Assembly (NCBI RefSeq): GCF_000166135.1
Contig: NC_014666.1
Span: 744,001 to 808,000, forward strand
Source of the DNA: Pseudofrankia inefficax
GTDB taxonomy: Bacteria > Actinomycetota > Actinomycetes > Frankiales > Frankiaceae
DNA: 64,000 bases
Direction of reading: 5' to 3'
The first letter of the stretch is position 1. Each line of letters starts with the position of its first letter. The position numbers and the translations under genes are program-made. A model generated the notes under the pieces. That model was not told the DNA's origin and searched no databases. It saw only the letters and a program-made list of their open reading frames with translations. This document shows, piece by piece, positions 50,636 to 59,223 of the stretch.

Positions 50636-52864
50636 ATGGAGCGGCCTGGGCGGCCGCCGGCCCGGGCCGAGGGTCCGGAACGGACCGGGGACCCGGAACG
50701 GACCGGAGACCCGGGGCAGACGGGGGACCCGGGATGGACCGGGCGCGTCGAGCCCGGCGGCGGCGACCACTGGGTTCCCGACCGGGTGACGCCCGCGGGC
50801 AGGCCCCCGGAGGTCCGGTGGACGCAACGCCGGCCTGAGCGAGGCTGGCAGCGGCCGGCCCAGCCGGACTGGGCCGAGCCCGGCCGCTCCCGCGACGGCC
50901 GCTCCTACGAAGGGCGGCCCCACGAGGGGGTCGACCTGCTGCTGGGGCAGCTGCAGAGCGGCTTCATGGGCAGCGTCACCCAGACGATCGACCTCTCGAT
51001 GCTGCACCGGCTGCTCGCCGACGAGCAGGTCCGGCGCGACCTGGCCGGCCGGGCGGGCGGCGCGCCGCGCGGCTGGGTTCCCGACCCCGATGACCCGGAG
51101 GGCACCCAGGCGCTGCGCCTGCGGCCCCGGCCAGGCGACCGGGACGGCTCCCGCCCGGACGGCTCCCGCCCGGACCCGGAGGGCACCCAGGTCTTCGTCC
51201 GCAACCGGGCCGGCGAGGACCCGCGCCGGGCCAGGACCGATACCGAGGGCACCCAGCTCCTGCGCCGGGACGGCCTGCCCGCTCGCCCGCCCGAGCAGCC
51301 CGGCCCGGACGCGGACGGCACCCAGCTGCTGCGTCGCCCTCCGTCCCACCGCCACCGGCAGGACCGGTCGGGTCACGAGGACCGGCGGCGGCGCGAGCCG
51401 CTGCTGCGGGATCTCGACGAGGCCGACCCGCCGCGCGAGCCGGCGCCGGCCGCCTGGGCCCGTGACGAGGCCGCGTCCACCCCGGCGAAGGGCACCCCGC
51501 GCAGCCGGGCCCTCTGGACCCTGGCCGACCAGCTCATCTCCAGCGGCACCAACTCGGTGCTGATGTTCGTCGTCGCCCGCGAGGTGTCGAGGGTCGACTT
51601 CGGGGCGTTCTCCGTCGCGTTCGCCGTGTTCGCGGTCATCATCGGGTTCTCCAAGGCGGCCGGCGCGCAGCCGTTGAGCATCCGGTACTCCGGTGCCCCC
51701 GAGGCGGTGTTCGCGCGCGCCGCCGCGCGGGCGACCGGCGCGGCGCTGCTGCTCGGCCTGATCGTCGGCGCCGGCTGCGCGCTGGCTGGCGCGGCGATCG
51801 GCGGCCTGACCGGGTCGGCGCTGGTCACGTTGGGCCTCGTGCTGCCCGGCCTGCTGGTGCAGGACCAGTGGCGGCAGGTCTTCTTCGCCCAGGGCCGTCC
51901 GGCCGCCGCGGCGGCGAACGACGCGGTCTGGGCCGTGGTCCAGCTCATCGGGGTGACGCTGCTGCTCGCGCGGCACGTCACGCTCGCGGCGCCGATGCTG
52001 CTGGCCTGGGGAGCGTCGGCGGCCGTCGCTGCGCTGATCGGCGTCGCGCAGGCCGGGTTCTGGCCGGCCCCCGGCCGGGCCCTGGACTGGGTGCGGGAAC
52101 ATCGCGACATCAACGGCTATCTGGCGCTGGAGTTCATCACCATCCAGGGCGCGCTGAACGCGAGCCTGCTGATCATCGGGGTGATCGGCGCGGTGGAGCT
52201 GGTCGGGGCGCTGCGGGGCGTGCAGACCCTGCTCGGCCCGACGACGGTCCTCGCGATGGGCCTGGTCAGCTGGGCGATCCCGGAGTTCTCCCGGCGCACG
52301 GACATGACCGCGGCCGCCCGGATGCGCGCCGCCTACCTGCTGTCCGCCGCCGTCGCGTCGGTCGGGATCGTCTGGGGCCTGGGCTTCCTGTTCCTCGGGA
52401 CGGTCCGCGTCGGCGGGCATCAGCTAGGGCAGTCGCTGCTGGGCGACACGTGGTCCGAGACCCACCACCTGCTGGCCCTGTCGATCCTGCAGCAGGCCGG
52501 CGCCGCTTCCACCGTCGGTGTGAGCTGCATGCTGATCGCCCTCGGCCAGGCGAAGAACACCTTCCGGCTGAACGTGATCGCGGCGCCGCAGCTGCTGCTC
52601 TACCCGGTCATCGGCGTGGCGCTCGGCGGCGGTACCGGCGCCGTGCTGGGCTTCACGGTGGCTAACTGGATCATGCTTCCCTTCTGGGTCCGGATGCTGC
52701 GCGATGCCGCGAAGGAGGCCGAGCGTGCGAGCAGGGCCGCCCGACGTGGGCGGGGTGACCGTTCGAGCGGGACGGGAGAGCGGCGAGACCAGCGTGCCGG
52801 GCCGGTCCGCCAGCCGGCCGCGCGGCGGGGCGCGCCGGCGACGAAGAACCTGAGCGTGGAGTGA
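50636..52864 (+). CDS. Wzx-like polysaccharide flippase with long disordered N-terminus
   Basis: Protein of 742 residues. Residues 1-290 are Pro/Arg/Gly/Asp-rich and cytoplasmic, with (G)DPxxTGDP repeats at 18-34 and four repeats of D-x-(E/D)-G-T-Q (Thr at 157, 184, 206 and 229). Residues 295-705 form about twelve hydrophobic helices (from ALWTLADQLISSGTNSVLMF to VIGVALGGGTGAVLGF) as in oligosaccharide flippases of the MOP superfamily. It should move lipid-linked glycan units across the membrane. The C-terminus is again Arg-rich. Start ATG 50636 lacks a strong Shine-Dalgarno, but it is only eight bases after the previous gene. Confidence 0.85.
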   Translation: MERPGRPPARAEGPERTGDPERTGDPGQTGDPGWTGRVEPGGGDHWVPDRVTPAGRPPEVRWTQRRPERGWQRPAQPDWAEPGRSRDGRSYEGRPHEGVDLLLGQLQSGFMGSVTQTIDLSMLHRLLADEQVRRDLAGRAGGAPRGWVPDPDDPEGTQALRLRPRPGDRDGSRPDGSRPDPEGTQVFVRNRAGEDPRRARTDTEGTQLLRRDGLPARPPEQPGPDADGTQLLRRPPSHRHRQDRSGHEDRRRREPLLRDLDEADPPREPAPAAWARDEAASTPAKGTPRSRALWTLADQLISSGTNSVLMFVVAREVSRVDFGAFSVAFAVFAVIIGFSKAAGAQPLSIRYSGAPEAVFARAAARATGAALLLGLIVGAGCALAGAAIGGLTGSALVTLGLVLPGLLVQDQWRQVFFAQGRPAAAAANDAVWAVVQLIGVTLLLARHVTLAAPMLLAWGASAAVAALIGVAQAGFWPAPGRALDWVREHRDINGYLALEFITIQGALNASLLIIGVIGAVELVGALRGVQTLLGPTTVLAMGLVSWAIPEFSRRTDMTAAARMRAAYLLSAAVASVGIVWGLGFLFLGTVRVGGHQLGQSLLGDTWSETHHLLALSILQQAGAASTVGVSCMLIALGQAKNTFRLNVIAAPQLLLYPVIGVALGGGTGAVLGFTVANWIMLPFWVRMLRDAAKEAERASRAARRGRGDRSSGTGERRDQRAGPVRQPAARRGAPATKNLSVE

Positions 52865-52868
52865 CTCG

Positions 52869-53786
52869 ATGAGGTTGTACGTGGTGTGCCGATCGGTGGG
52901 TTCCGAGAACGCGAAGAACCGGCCCGATTTTTACAGCAAAACCATCGCATTGGCCTCGTTGCTGCGTTCGGTCGAAAATGTCGGTATTCCGACAAGGGTG
53001 GTCTTCGCGAACGACGGCCCGATCCCGCCGGACCGGCTGGCGATGATGGCGAGCGCCGGCGAGATGCTCCCGATCCGGTGCGGCACCAACCGCTCGTCCT
53101 ACCGGCTGATGCTGTGCCTGCCCAGGGCCCGGGGCTGGGCGCCCGACGACCTGGTGTGGTTCGCCGAGGACGACTATCTGTACACGGCGGACGCGCTGTC
53201 CGCCGTGGTCGCGGCCGCCGAGAAGCTCCCCGAGGCCGACTACTTCACGATCTACAGCCGGCTGCGGTTCGGGACCGACGCGACCAGGCGCAATCCCACG
53301 TACTCGCCGCTGGACCGGGCCGACGGTGACGGCGACGCCGTCGAGATCGGCCGGGTTCGCTGGTACCGCGCGGTCAGCTCGACCAGCACCTTCGGCGCCT
53401 GGGTGCACACGATCGTCGCGGACGAACGGCTGCTGCGGTCAGCGCCGTTCGTCGGCGGGGCGTTCGATCACGCGACCTGCCTGGCCTACCAGGGCTACCG
53501 CCCGTTCGGCCTGGGCCAGCTCAGCGGCGAGCCGGTGGAGCCCGGCGAGCACCCCGCGCTCAAGCGGGTTGCCCGCCGGGTCGCGCTGACGGGGCTGCGC
53601 GGCGCGCTCAACGTCGCCGCGCTGGCCAGGCCCGAGCACGACCGGCGCGTCCTGGTCGCGCCCGACCCGGACCTGGCCACCCACCTGGAGGCCGGTCACC
53701 TCGCGCCGGGCACCGACTGGGCGGCGGAGGCACGTGACGTGGCGGACTGGCTACGCGCCACCCGGCCCGGTGGCGGGCGCCGATGA
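52869..53786 (+). CDS. GT-A-type glycosyltransferase of unknown family
   Basis: Protein of 305 residues. It starts MRLYVVCRSVGSENAKNRPD and has a likely nucleotide-sugar fold: a strand-helix pattern up to TRVVFANDGPIPPDRL, then the acidic EDDYLYTADALSAV, in the position of a DxD motif, and a DHATCLAY block. No signal peptide or membrane segment. I cannot name the family with certainty. It begins four bases after the flippase stop, so it belongs to the same transcription unit. Confidence 0.65.
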   Translation: MRLYVVCRSVGSENAKNRPDFYSKTIALASLLRSVENVGIPTRVVFANDGPIPPDRLAMMASAGEMLPIRCGTNRSSYRLMLCLPRARGWAPDDLVWFAEDDYLYTADALSAVVAAAEKLPEADYFTIYSRLRFGTDATRRNPTYSPLDRADGDGDAVEIGRVRWYRAVSSTSTFGAWVHTIVADERLLRSAPFVGGAFDHATCLAYQGYRPFGLGQLSGEPVEPGEHPALKRVARRVALTGLRGALNVAALARPEHDRRVLVAPDPDLATHLEAGHLAPGTDWAAEARDVADWLRATRPGGGRR

Positions 53787-54002
53787 CGAGGTCCCGTGCC
53801 CCGCTCTCCGGGCCCGCTCACGGTCTTGATGTAGCGGCCCGCTCTTGCTCCAGATGCCACGGCAAGAAGTGCGGTGAACGGGTGACTGGGCGTATTGGCG
53901 CGTCGTAACCGCCCAGGGGTTTGGCGCTTGCCCGTCTGAGTTATGCTCGCATTCCAGCCTTCACGTTCGGTAAATCGGGCGGCCCGGGCTGATCTGGTGA
54001 CT

Positions 54003-54052
54003 GATCGCCGGCACGACCGATCGCAAGCACGACTGGATCGCAAGCACAGAGG
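54003..54052 (+). repeat. Three direct repeats in the leader of the Wzz-like gene
   Basis: GATCGC(CG/AA)GCACgAC units start at 54003, 54019 and 54036, a spacing of 16-17 bases, and end just before the GTG at 54061. Evenly spaced direct repeats may bind a regulator on one face of the helix. Confidence 0.5.
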
Positions 54053-54060
54053 CGGAGCGC

Positions 54061-55581
54061 GTGAGCTCAGCGGGTTCGCAGAGCAGCGACGGGCGGAACG
54101 CGCCCGCGCTGTCCCTGCTGCGCGTCCTCGGGCGGCGCTGGTTCCACATCGTGATCGCCATGGTCGTCTGCGGTGTCCTCGGGCTCGCGGTGAGCCTGAT
54201 CTCCACCCCGACCTACCAGGCCAGCGCGCGTGTCTTCCTCACCCTCGACCCGAACTCCGACCACACCCGGACGCTGGAGACCCAGGCGGAGCTGGCGACC
54301 TCCACCCAGGCGATCTCCGACCTCGCGACGAGGCTGCGGGTCTCGGAGTCCTACATCGCCGCGCACCTCACGGCCACGCCCGCCGCCGCCGCGGACTACT
54401 TCACGATCACCGGCACGTCGAACAACCAGAAGAAGGCCGACGAGCTGGTCATCGCCGCGCGGGACGAGTACCAGGCGCTGCTGGTGACGTACAGCGGCGG
54501 CGGCCAGGCCAGGATCGACGACCTGACCGCCAAGCAGGAGGCGCTGCAGAAGGAGGCGAACGGGCCGAAGGACCCGTCGGGCGCCATCGCGGACGCGGCG
54601 AACCGGCTGCTGGACCAGATCACCACCGCGGAGGTCGCGCAGGCCACCGCCACCAGCATGATCGGGCTGGCCGAGCCGCCCAGCGAGGCCGGCAAGATCG
54701 CGCCGAAGCCGTTCACCAACCTGCTCATCGCCATGCTGGTCGGCCTGTTCCTGGCCGTCGCCTTCGTCTGGATCCGCTACCTGCGCCGCCCGACGGTGCT
54801 CGACGGCCGGGCCGCCGCCGACGCGCTCGGCGCGCCGCTCATCGTCGGCGGCTCCGGGCCCGCCGCGCCGAGCATCGACACGATCGTGTCCGCCATGGCC
54901 GCCGTGCTCTCCCCGACGGTCAAGGTGGTCTCGCTGACGGCCGCGGCCCAGGGCGACCTGACCTCCGACACGGTCGCCGGCATCGCCGCGAGCTGGTCGG
55001 ACGACCAGGGGGTCGTGCTGGTCCTCGACGCGTCGCCGAGCTCGGACGTCCGCGCGGTGCTGGAGCGCCTGCCACCGGCGACCTCGGGGGCGCTGCCACG
55101 GTGGGCCCACGAGGCCACCTGCATGGCCCGCTCGTCCGGCGGCGGCCGAGGTCACGTCCTCTACAACCGGGTGTCCCCATCGCGGGCATCGCGGCCGGGC
55201 GGGCTCGCGCCGATCCTCGCCGACCGGGCCCGGGACGTCGACCTGGTGCTGCTGCTCACGCCGCCGCTGACCGACCTGCCGATGACCGCGGCCTCGGCGC
55301 TGCAGGCCGACGCGGTCGTCGTCGTGACCTCGGCGTTCACCCGCACCGACGAGCTGGCCGCCGTGGCGCGGGACTGGCCGGCGCTGTCCGACCGCATCGT
55401 GGGCGTGATTCACGGCGACCGGGGCGGCTTCCGCCCGTCGACGATCGCGGCCGAGAGCCGGGCCGCGAACCGCTCCAGCCCTTCGGGCTCGGCGGACCGG
55501 GGCCGCGACCGGGACCGGGACTACGACCGCGGCGACGCCGAGGTGGACTCGACGGACCGCTTCGCCCGCCCGCGGTACTGA
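54061..55581 (+). CDS. Wzz-type chain-length determinant with degenerate tyrosine-kinase half
   Basis: Membrane protein of 506 residues. N-terminal Wzz domain: first helix FHIVIAMVVCGVLGLAVSLI, a PTYQASARVFL block, a coiled-coil periplasmic part, and second helix LLIAMLVGLFLAVAFVWI. The cytoplasmic half has the strand order of BY-kinases (VKVVSLTAAAQGDLTSDTVA, VVLVLDASPSSD, DLVLLLTPPLTD, AVVVVTSAFTR), but the Walker A Lys is missing: AAAQGDLTSD stands where GxxGxGKS/T is expected. The C-terminus is Arg/Asp-rich with one terminal Tyr. It probably sets chain length without kinase activity. Confidence 0.82.
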   Translation: MSSAGSQSSDGRNAPALSLLRVLGRRWFHIVIAMVVCGVLGLAVSLISTPTYQASARVFLTLDPNSDHTRTLETQAELATSTQAISDLATRLRVSESYIAAHLTATPAAAADYFTITGTSNNQKKADELVIAARDEYQALLVTYSGGGQARIDDLTAKQEALQKEANGPKDPSGAIADAANRLLDQITTAEVAQATATSMIGLAEPPSEAGKIAPKPFTNLLIAMLVGLFLAVAFVWIRYLRRPTVLDGRAAADALGAPLIVGGSGPAAPSIDTIVSAMAAVLSPTVKVVSLTAAAQGDLTSDTVAGIAASWSDDQGVVLVLDASPSSDVRAVLERLPPATSGALPRWAHEATCMARSSGGGRGHVLYNRVSPSRASRPGGLAPILADRARDVDLVLLLTPPLTDLPMTAASALQADAVVVVTSAFTRTDELAAVARDWPALSDRIVGVIHGDRGGFRPSTIAAESRAANRSSPSGSADRGRDRDRDYDRGDAEVDSTDRFARPRY

Positions 55582-55616
55582 GCCCGCCCCGCGGGCGAAC
55601 AGTTACGGAGTAGTTG

Positions 55617-56999
55617 GTGGCATACCGGCCGGGTTCGGCGTCGGAGATGGTGACGACGCTGACCACCCGCATTCCGCGGACCTGGGTCATCCCGACCCCG
55701 GAGCCGGCGGAGCGCGACACCGGGGCCGACGCCGCGACGCTACGGCTGCTGACCGTCCTGCTGGCCTGCGAGCTGTTCCTGCAACGCCTGGTGGTACCAG
55801 CCGGCGGCACCGGCGTCCCGGTGATCATGCCCATCACGCTGGTCGGCACGATCATGTTGGTGCGGCGCGGCCAGCTGCGGACCAACCTGGTCCGCAGCCG
55901 GGCCTACCTGATCGCGATGTCGGCGTGCGTCTTCGTCGCGTTCGTCTCGTTCGCCCGCGGTGAGCAGGACGCCTCACTGAACTCGCTGCTGCTCCTGGTG
56001 GTGTCCTACGCGCCGTTCGCCCTCGGCCTCGGCCGGGAGCAGGCCAGGGTGCTGCTGCCCCGGATGCTGGACCGGTTCGTGGTCATGACCCTGTTGCTCG
56101 CGACGCTCGCCGTCGCGCAGTTCGGGCTGCAACTGGTCGGCGTCCACTACGTCGACGTGCTCGCCAAGATCGTGCCGTCCAACTTCCTGGCGCAGAACTT
56201 CAACACGTCGTACCCGGTCCAGTACGGCTCCGGCCTCTTCAAGTCGAACGCCTTCGTCGGCCTGGAGCCGTCCTACGCCTCGCAGTTCCTCGCCGCCGGG
56301 CTGATCGTCTCGGTGCTGCGCCGGCCCCGGATCTGGCAGATCACGCTGTTCCTCGCGGCCATCCTCTCGACGGTCTCGGGCACCGGCATCCTGCTGATCG
56401 GCTTCGCCAGCGTGCTGCTCGCCGTCCACAAGGGCCTGCGGTTCACGCTGACGGCGCTCGCGGTGCTCGTGGTCCTGGTCGGCGCGCTGTCGCTCACCCC
56501 GGCCGCGAAGATCTTCGCGTCCCGGGCCACCGAGACGAAGTCCAGCGGGTCCAGCGGCAACCTGCGGTTCGTGACGCCGTACGTGCGGACCTACGACAAC
56601 CTGTCGGCGCGCCCGGAGCGGGCCCTGTTCGGCAACGGCCCCGGCTGGTCGGACCGGGACTCCCAGGCGTTCACCGCCCGGACCGGCCTTCCGCTGAACT
56701 ACGCGCTGCTGCCCAAGCTGCTGCTGGAGTACGGGCTCGTCGGCGGCATCGGGTTCCTCGTCTTCATGGCGGCGGTGTTCGTCCGGGGCTCGCCGTCGTT
56801 CGTGCTGACGGGGACGATGCTGTTCTTCTACGTCGTGCTGTCCAGCAGCCTGCTGAACCCAGTGGTGGGCTACCTGGTGCTGCTGTTGCTGAGCTGGTTC
56901 TGTGAGGACCAGCACCCGCTGGCGGCCGACCGGCCGGCCCAGCGCAATCTCCCGCTGCCCGTCCAGCGCGGGTACGCCGACCTCGCCGGCCACCGCTGA
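55617..56999 (+). CDS. O-antigen polymerase/ligase-like membrane protein (Wzy/WaaL)
   Basis: Protein of 460 residues with about eleven hydrophobic helices and one large outside loop near residues 300-350, as in Wzy polymerases and O-antigen ligases. The loop contains RFVTPYVRTYDNLSARPERALFGNGPG, with the NGPGWSD block typical of the family, followed by LLPKLLLEYGLVGGIGFLVF. It should join repeat units exported by the flippase. GTG 55617 is preferred because GGAG lies seven bases upstream; TTG 55614 is the alternative. Confidence 0.85.
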   Translation: MAYRPGSASEMVTTLTTRIPRTWVIPTPEPAERDTGADAATLRLLTVLLACELFLQRLVVPAGGTGVPVIMPITLVGTIMLVRRGQLRTNLVRSRAYLIAMSACVFVAFVSFARGEQDASLNSLLLLVVSYAPFALGLGREQARVLLPRMLDRFVVMTLLLATLAVAQFGLQLVGVHYVDVLAKIVPSNFLAQNFNTSYPVQYGSGLFKSNAFVGLEPSYASQFLAAGLIVSVLRRPRIWQITLFLAAILSTVSGTGILLIGFASVLLAVHKGLRFTLTALAVLVVLVGALSLTPAAKIFASRATETKSSGSSGNLRFVTPYVRTYDNLSARPERALFGNGPGWSDRDSQAFTARTGLPLNYALLPKLLLEYGLVGGIGFLVFMAAVFVRGSPSFVLTGTMLFFYVVLSSSLLNPVVGYLVLLLLSWFCEDQHPLAADRPAQRNLPLPVQRGYADLAGHR

Positions 57000-57055
57000 C
57001 GGAGCGGTCCCGGGCGGCGACCCGGCTACCCGGCGATTCTCATCCCTCACGTAAG

Positions 57056-58084
57056 GTGAGAGTTGTGCTGCGAGCTTCCCGGGCGCGGGACGCGGGTCCC
57101 GCTCTGGTCGTCGCGCTGCTGCTGGTCGTCGCCGGGCTGAGCGCCTGTTCGCACCCGGCGCCCAGGCGGCCGTCCGCGCCGGTGGCCGTCGCGAACCCGT
57201 CGGTCGCGGGCACCGGCGTGCGCTGGGCCTCCGGGGCCAACGGCAACTTCCCGGACGAGATCCAACCGTGGGCCGCCTGGACCGGCCGGCCGGTCGACCT
57301 CGCCATGATCTTCACGTCGCGCACCGACTGGAACTCGGTCGAGGCGCCGGACTGGCCGCTCAACGCCTTCACCCGGGCCGCCTGGCCCGGCCAGATCTCG
57401 ATCGCCCAGCCGTTGTGGCCGGACAGCGGCGGCAACGAGCGCGACTGCGCTGCCGGCGCCTATGACGAGCACTGGCACCAGTTCGGCGAGAACCTGCTGA
57501 AGTACGGCCGGGGCGACGCGATCGTCCGGCTGGGCTGGGAGTTCAACGGCGACTGGTACGACTGGTACCCGCGGAACGTCGACGTCTGGAAACGGTGTTA
57601 CCAGCGGACAGTGACGGCGCTGCGCGCCGCCGCCCCCGACGTGCGGATCGACTGGACGATGACCATGCATCGGGACGACCTGCCGCGCGGCGGCGACGTC
57701 TGGTCCGCCTACCCCGGCGACGCGTACGTCGACATCATCGGGATCGACTACTACGACATGTCCCCGCCGGCCCCGACCCAGGGGCTCTGGGACCGGCTGT
57801 GCGTCGCCCCGTCCGGCCTCTGCACGGTGATCCAGCAGGCCCGGGCGCGCGGAAAGAAGTTCTCCGTCCCCGAATGGGGTGTTGTGAGTGGGGCCGGCGG
57901 GGGCGGCGACAACCCGTTCTTCGTCCAGAAGATGTACGCGATGTTTCAGGCAAACGCGGGCATTCTCGCCTACGAGGCGTACTTCAACAACGCGGACGCG
58001 GACAACGTGCGCTCCTCCCTGCTGAATCCGACCCTGAACCCGCGGTCCGCGCAGCGCTACCTGCAGCTGTTCGGCCCCGGTTGA
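57056..58084 (+). CDS. Secreted GH26-like glycoside hydrolase (beta-mannanase type) lipoprotein
   Basis: Protein of 342 residues. The signal LVVALLLVVAGLSAC ends in a lipobox with C31, so it should be a membrane-anchored lipoprotein. The mature TIM-barrel has GH26-like features: VRLGWEFNGDWYDWYP with the acid/base E162, DIIGIDYYDM and the nucleophile candidate E273 in VPEWGVV. It may trim or release the polymer made by the locus, or cleave mannan. GTG 57056 or 57065 could be the start. Confidence 0.82.
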   Translation: MRVVLRASRARDAGPALVVALLLVVAGLSACSHPAPRRPSAPVAVANPSVAGTGVRWASGANGNFPDEIQPWAAWTGRPVDLAMIFTSRTDWNSVEAPDWPLNAFTRAAWPGQISIAQPLWPDSGGNERDCAAGAYDEHWHQFGENLLKYGRGDAIVRLGWEFNGDWYDWYPRNVDVWKRCYQRTVTALRAAAPDVRIDWTMTMHRDDLPRGGDVWSAYPGDAYVDIIGIDYYDMSPPAPTQGLWDRLCVAPSGLCTVIQQARARGKKFSVPEWGVVSGAGGGGDNPFFVQKMYAMFQANAGILAYEAYFNNADADNVRSSLLNPTLNPRSAQRYLQLFGPG

Positions 58085-58216
58085 CGCGGTACGGCCGCCG
58101 GATTCGGCGCGGGCCTCCTCCGATACGCTTTCGCCGTCTTTTGGCGGTGCCCGGCCACTGGGGCCCCTGAGTGACTAGGGTTCCTGGGCGGCCGGCTGAC
58201 ACGGAGGAGTGACCGG

Positions 58217-59164
58217 ATGAGCGAAATCGCGGCCGCCCGGCTGACCGGCGCCGCGGCCACCGTGCGCCGTTCGATGAGCCCCGGAGCACTGCGCGAACGG
58301 GCGCTGCTCCCGGCGCGGTCGCTCTATCGGCGGGCCTGGATGCGCCGGGGCCGGGACATCACCCGGGCCATGTCCAGGGCGTCCTGCCTCGTGGTCGCGC
58401 CCCACCCGGACGACGAGACCGTCGGCTGCGGCGTGGCCATCATGCGCAAGCGGGAGACCGGCACCCACGTCACGGTCGTCATCGTCAGTGACGGCGCCGC
58501 CGCCGAGCCGGCGCCGATGCCGCCCGCCGAGCTGGCCGCGCTGCGCAAGGAAGAGGCGTGCCGCGCCGTCACCCGGCTCGGGCTGCGCCCCGCCGACGTC
58601 CGCTTCCTCGACGTGCCGGACACGAAGGTCGCCGAGCACGTCGACGAGATCGCCGACCGGCTGGCCGAGCTCATCAGGGAGCTGGCGCCGGACCAGGTGC
58701 TGATCCCGACGTCCTGCGACGGTCACCCGGACCACGACGCCACCAACGTCGCCGCGCTGGAGGCCGTGCGCCGCGCCGATTTCGCCGGCCAGGTCCTGGA
58801 GTACGGCGTCTGGCTGTGGACGCACTGGCCGTGGACCCGCGGCTACGGCACCGAGGGCTACACCGCCCGCCGGCTGCTGCGCGACCCGGTGGACCGGATC
58901 CGCGAGGTGCGCCCGCTGCTGGTCGCGGCGAAGGGCTACCGGTCGCGCCAGGCCTACGCGCTCGCGGCGCACGGCAGCCAGGTCGGCCCGGCCGTCGGCG
59001 GCGGTTCCCTCCCGCCGTCCCTGCTGGCGGCGACGAGGACGCCGTTCGAGCTCTACCTGGAGGTCGGCGCGCTCGCCCACCTGAACTTCGTCCCCACGGC
59101 CCGGTCCGGCGCCGACGACGAGCCGTCATCCGTCCCCCTCGCCGACGCCCCGGCGGGCGACTGA
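58217..59164 (+). CDS. PIG-L/LmbE-type deacetylase
   Basis: Zinc-dependent N-deacetylase of 315 residues. The metal motif APHPDDE is at 61-67 and the second His motif HPDHD at 170-174, with GLRPADVRFLDVPDTKVAEH between them. Family members deacetylate GlcNAc-linked substrates (for example MshB or PIG-L). Here it probably modifies the polysaccharide or its lipid-linked unit. GGAGGAGTGACCGG before ATG 58217 supports the start. A 16-bp direct repeat covers the stop codon. Confidence 0.88.
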   Translation: MSEIAAARLTGAAATVRRSMSPGALRERALLPARSLYRRAWMRRGRDITRAMSRASCLVVAPHPDDETVGCGVAIMRKRETGTHVTVVIVSDGAAAEPAPMPPAELAALRKEEACRAVTRLGLRPADVRFLDVPDTKVAEHVDEIADRLAELIRELAPDQVLIPTSCDGHPDHDATNVAALEAVRRADFAGQVLEYGVWLWTHWPWTRGYGTEGYTARRLLRDPVDRIREVRPLLVAAKGYRSRQAYALAAHGSQVGPAVGGGSLPPSLLAATRTPFELYLEVGALAHLNFVPTARSGADDEPSSVPLADAPAGD

Positions 59165-59195
59165 CCCGGCGGGCGACTGACCCGGCGGGCCCGCC
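59151..59195 (+). repeat. 16-bp direct repeat over the PIG-L stop, followed by palindrome
   Basis: CGGCGGGCGACTGACC occurs at 59151-59166 and 59167-59182, so the TGA stop is duplicated. The repeat runs into GGCGGGCCCGCC (59184-59195), a perfect palindrome between the converging PIG-L and GT4 genes that may help termination. Confidence 0.55.
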
Positions 59196-59223
59196 GAGGC
59201 GAGGCCGGGCGCCGGGCCGGCGC

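Noticed and set aside
53921-53947. Promoter-like pair TTGGCG and TATGCT upstream of the Wzz-like gene
   Set aside because: The spacing is only 15 bases and the boxes are weak; not enough to annotate.
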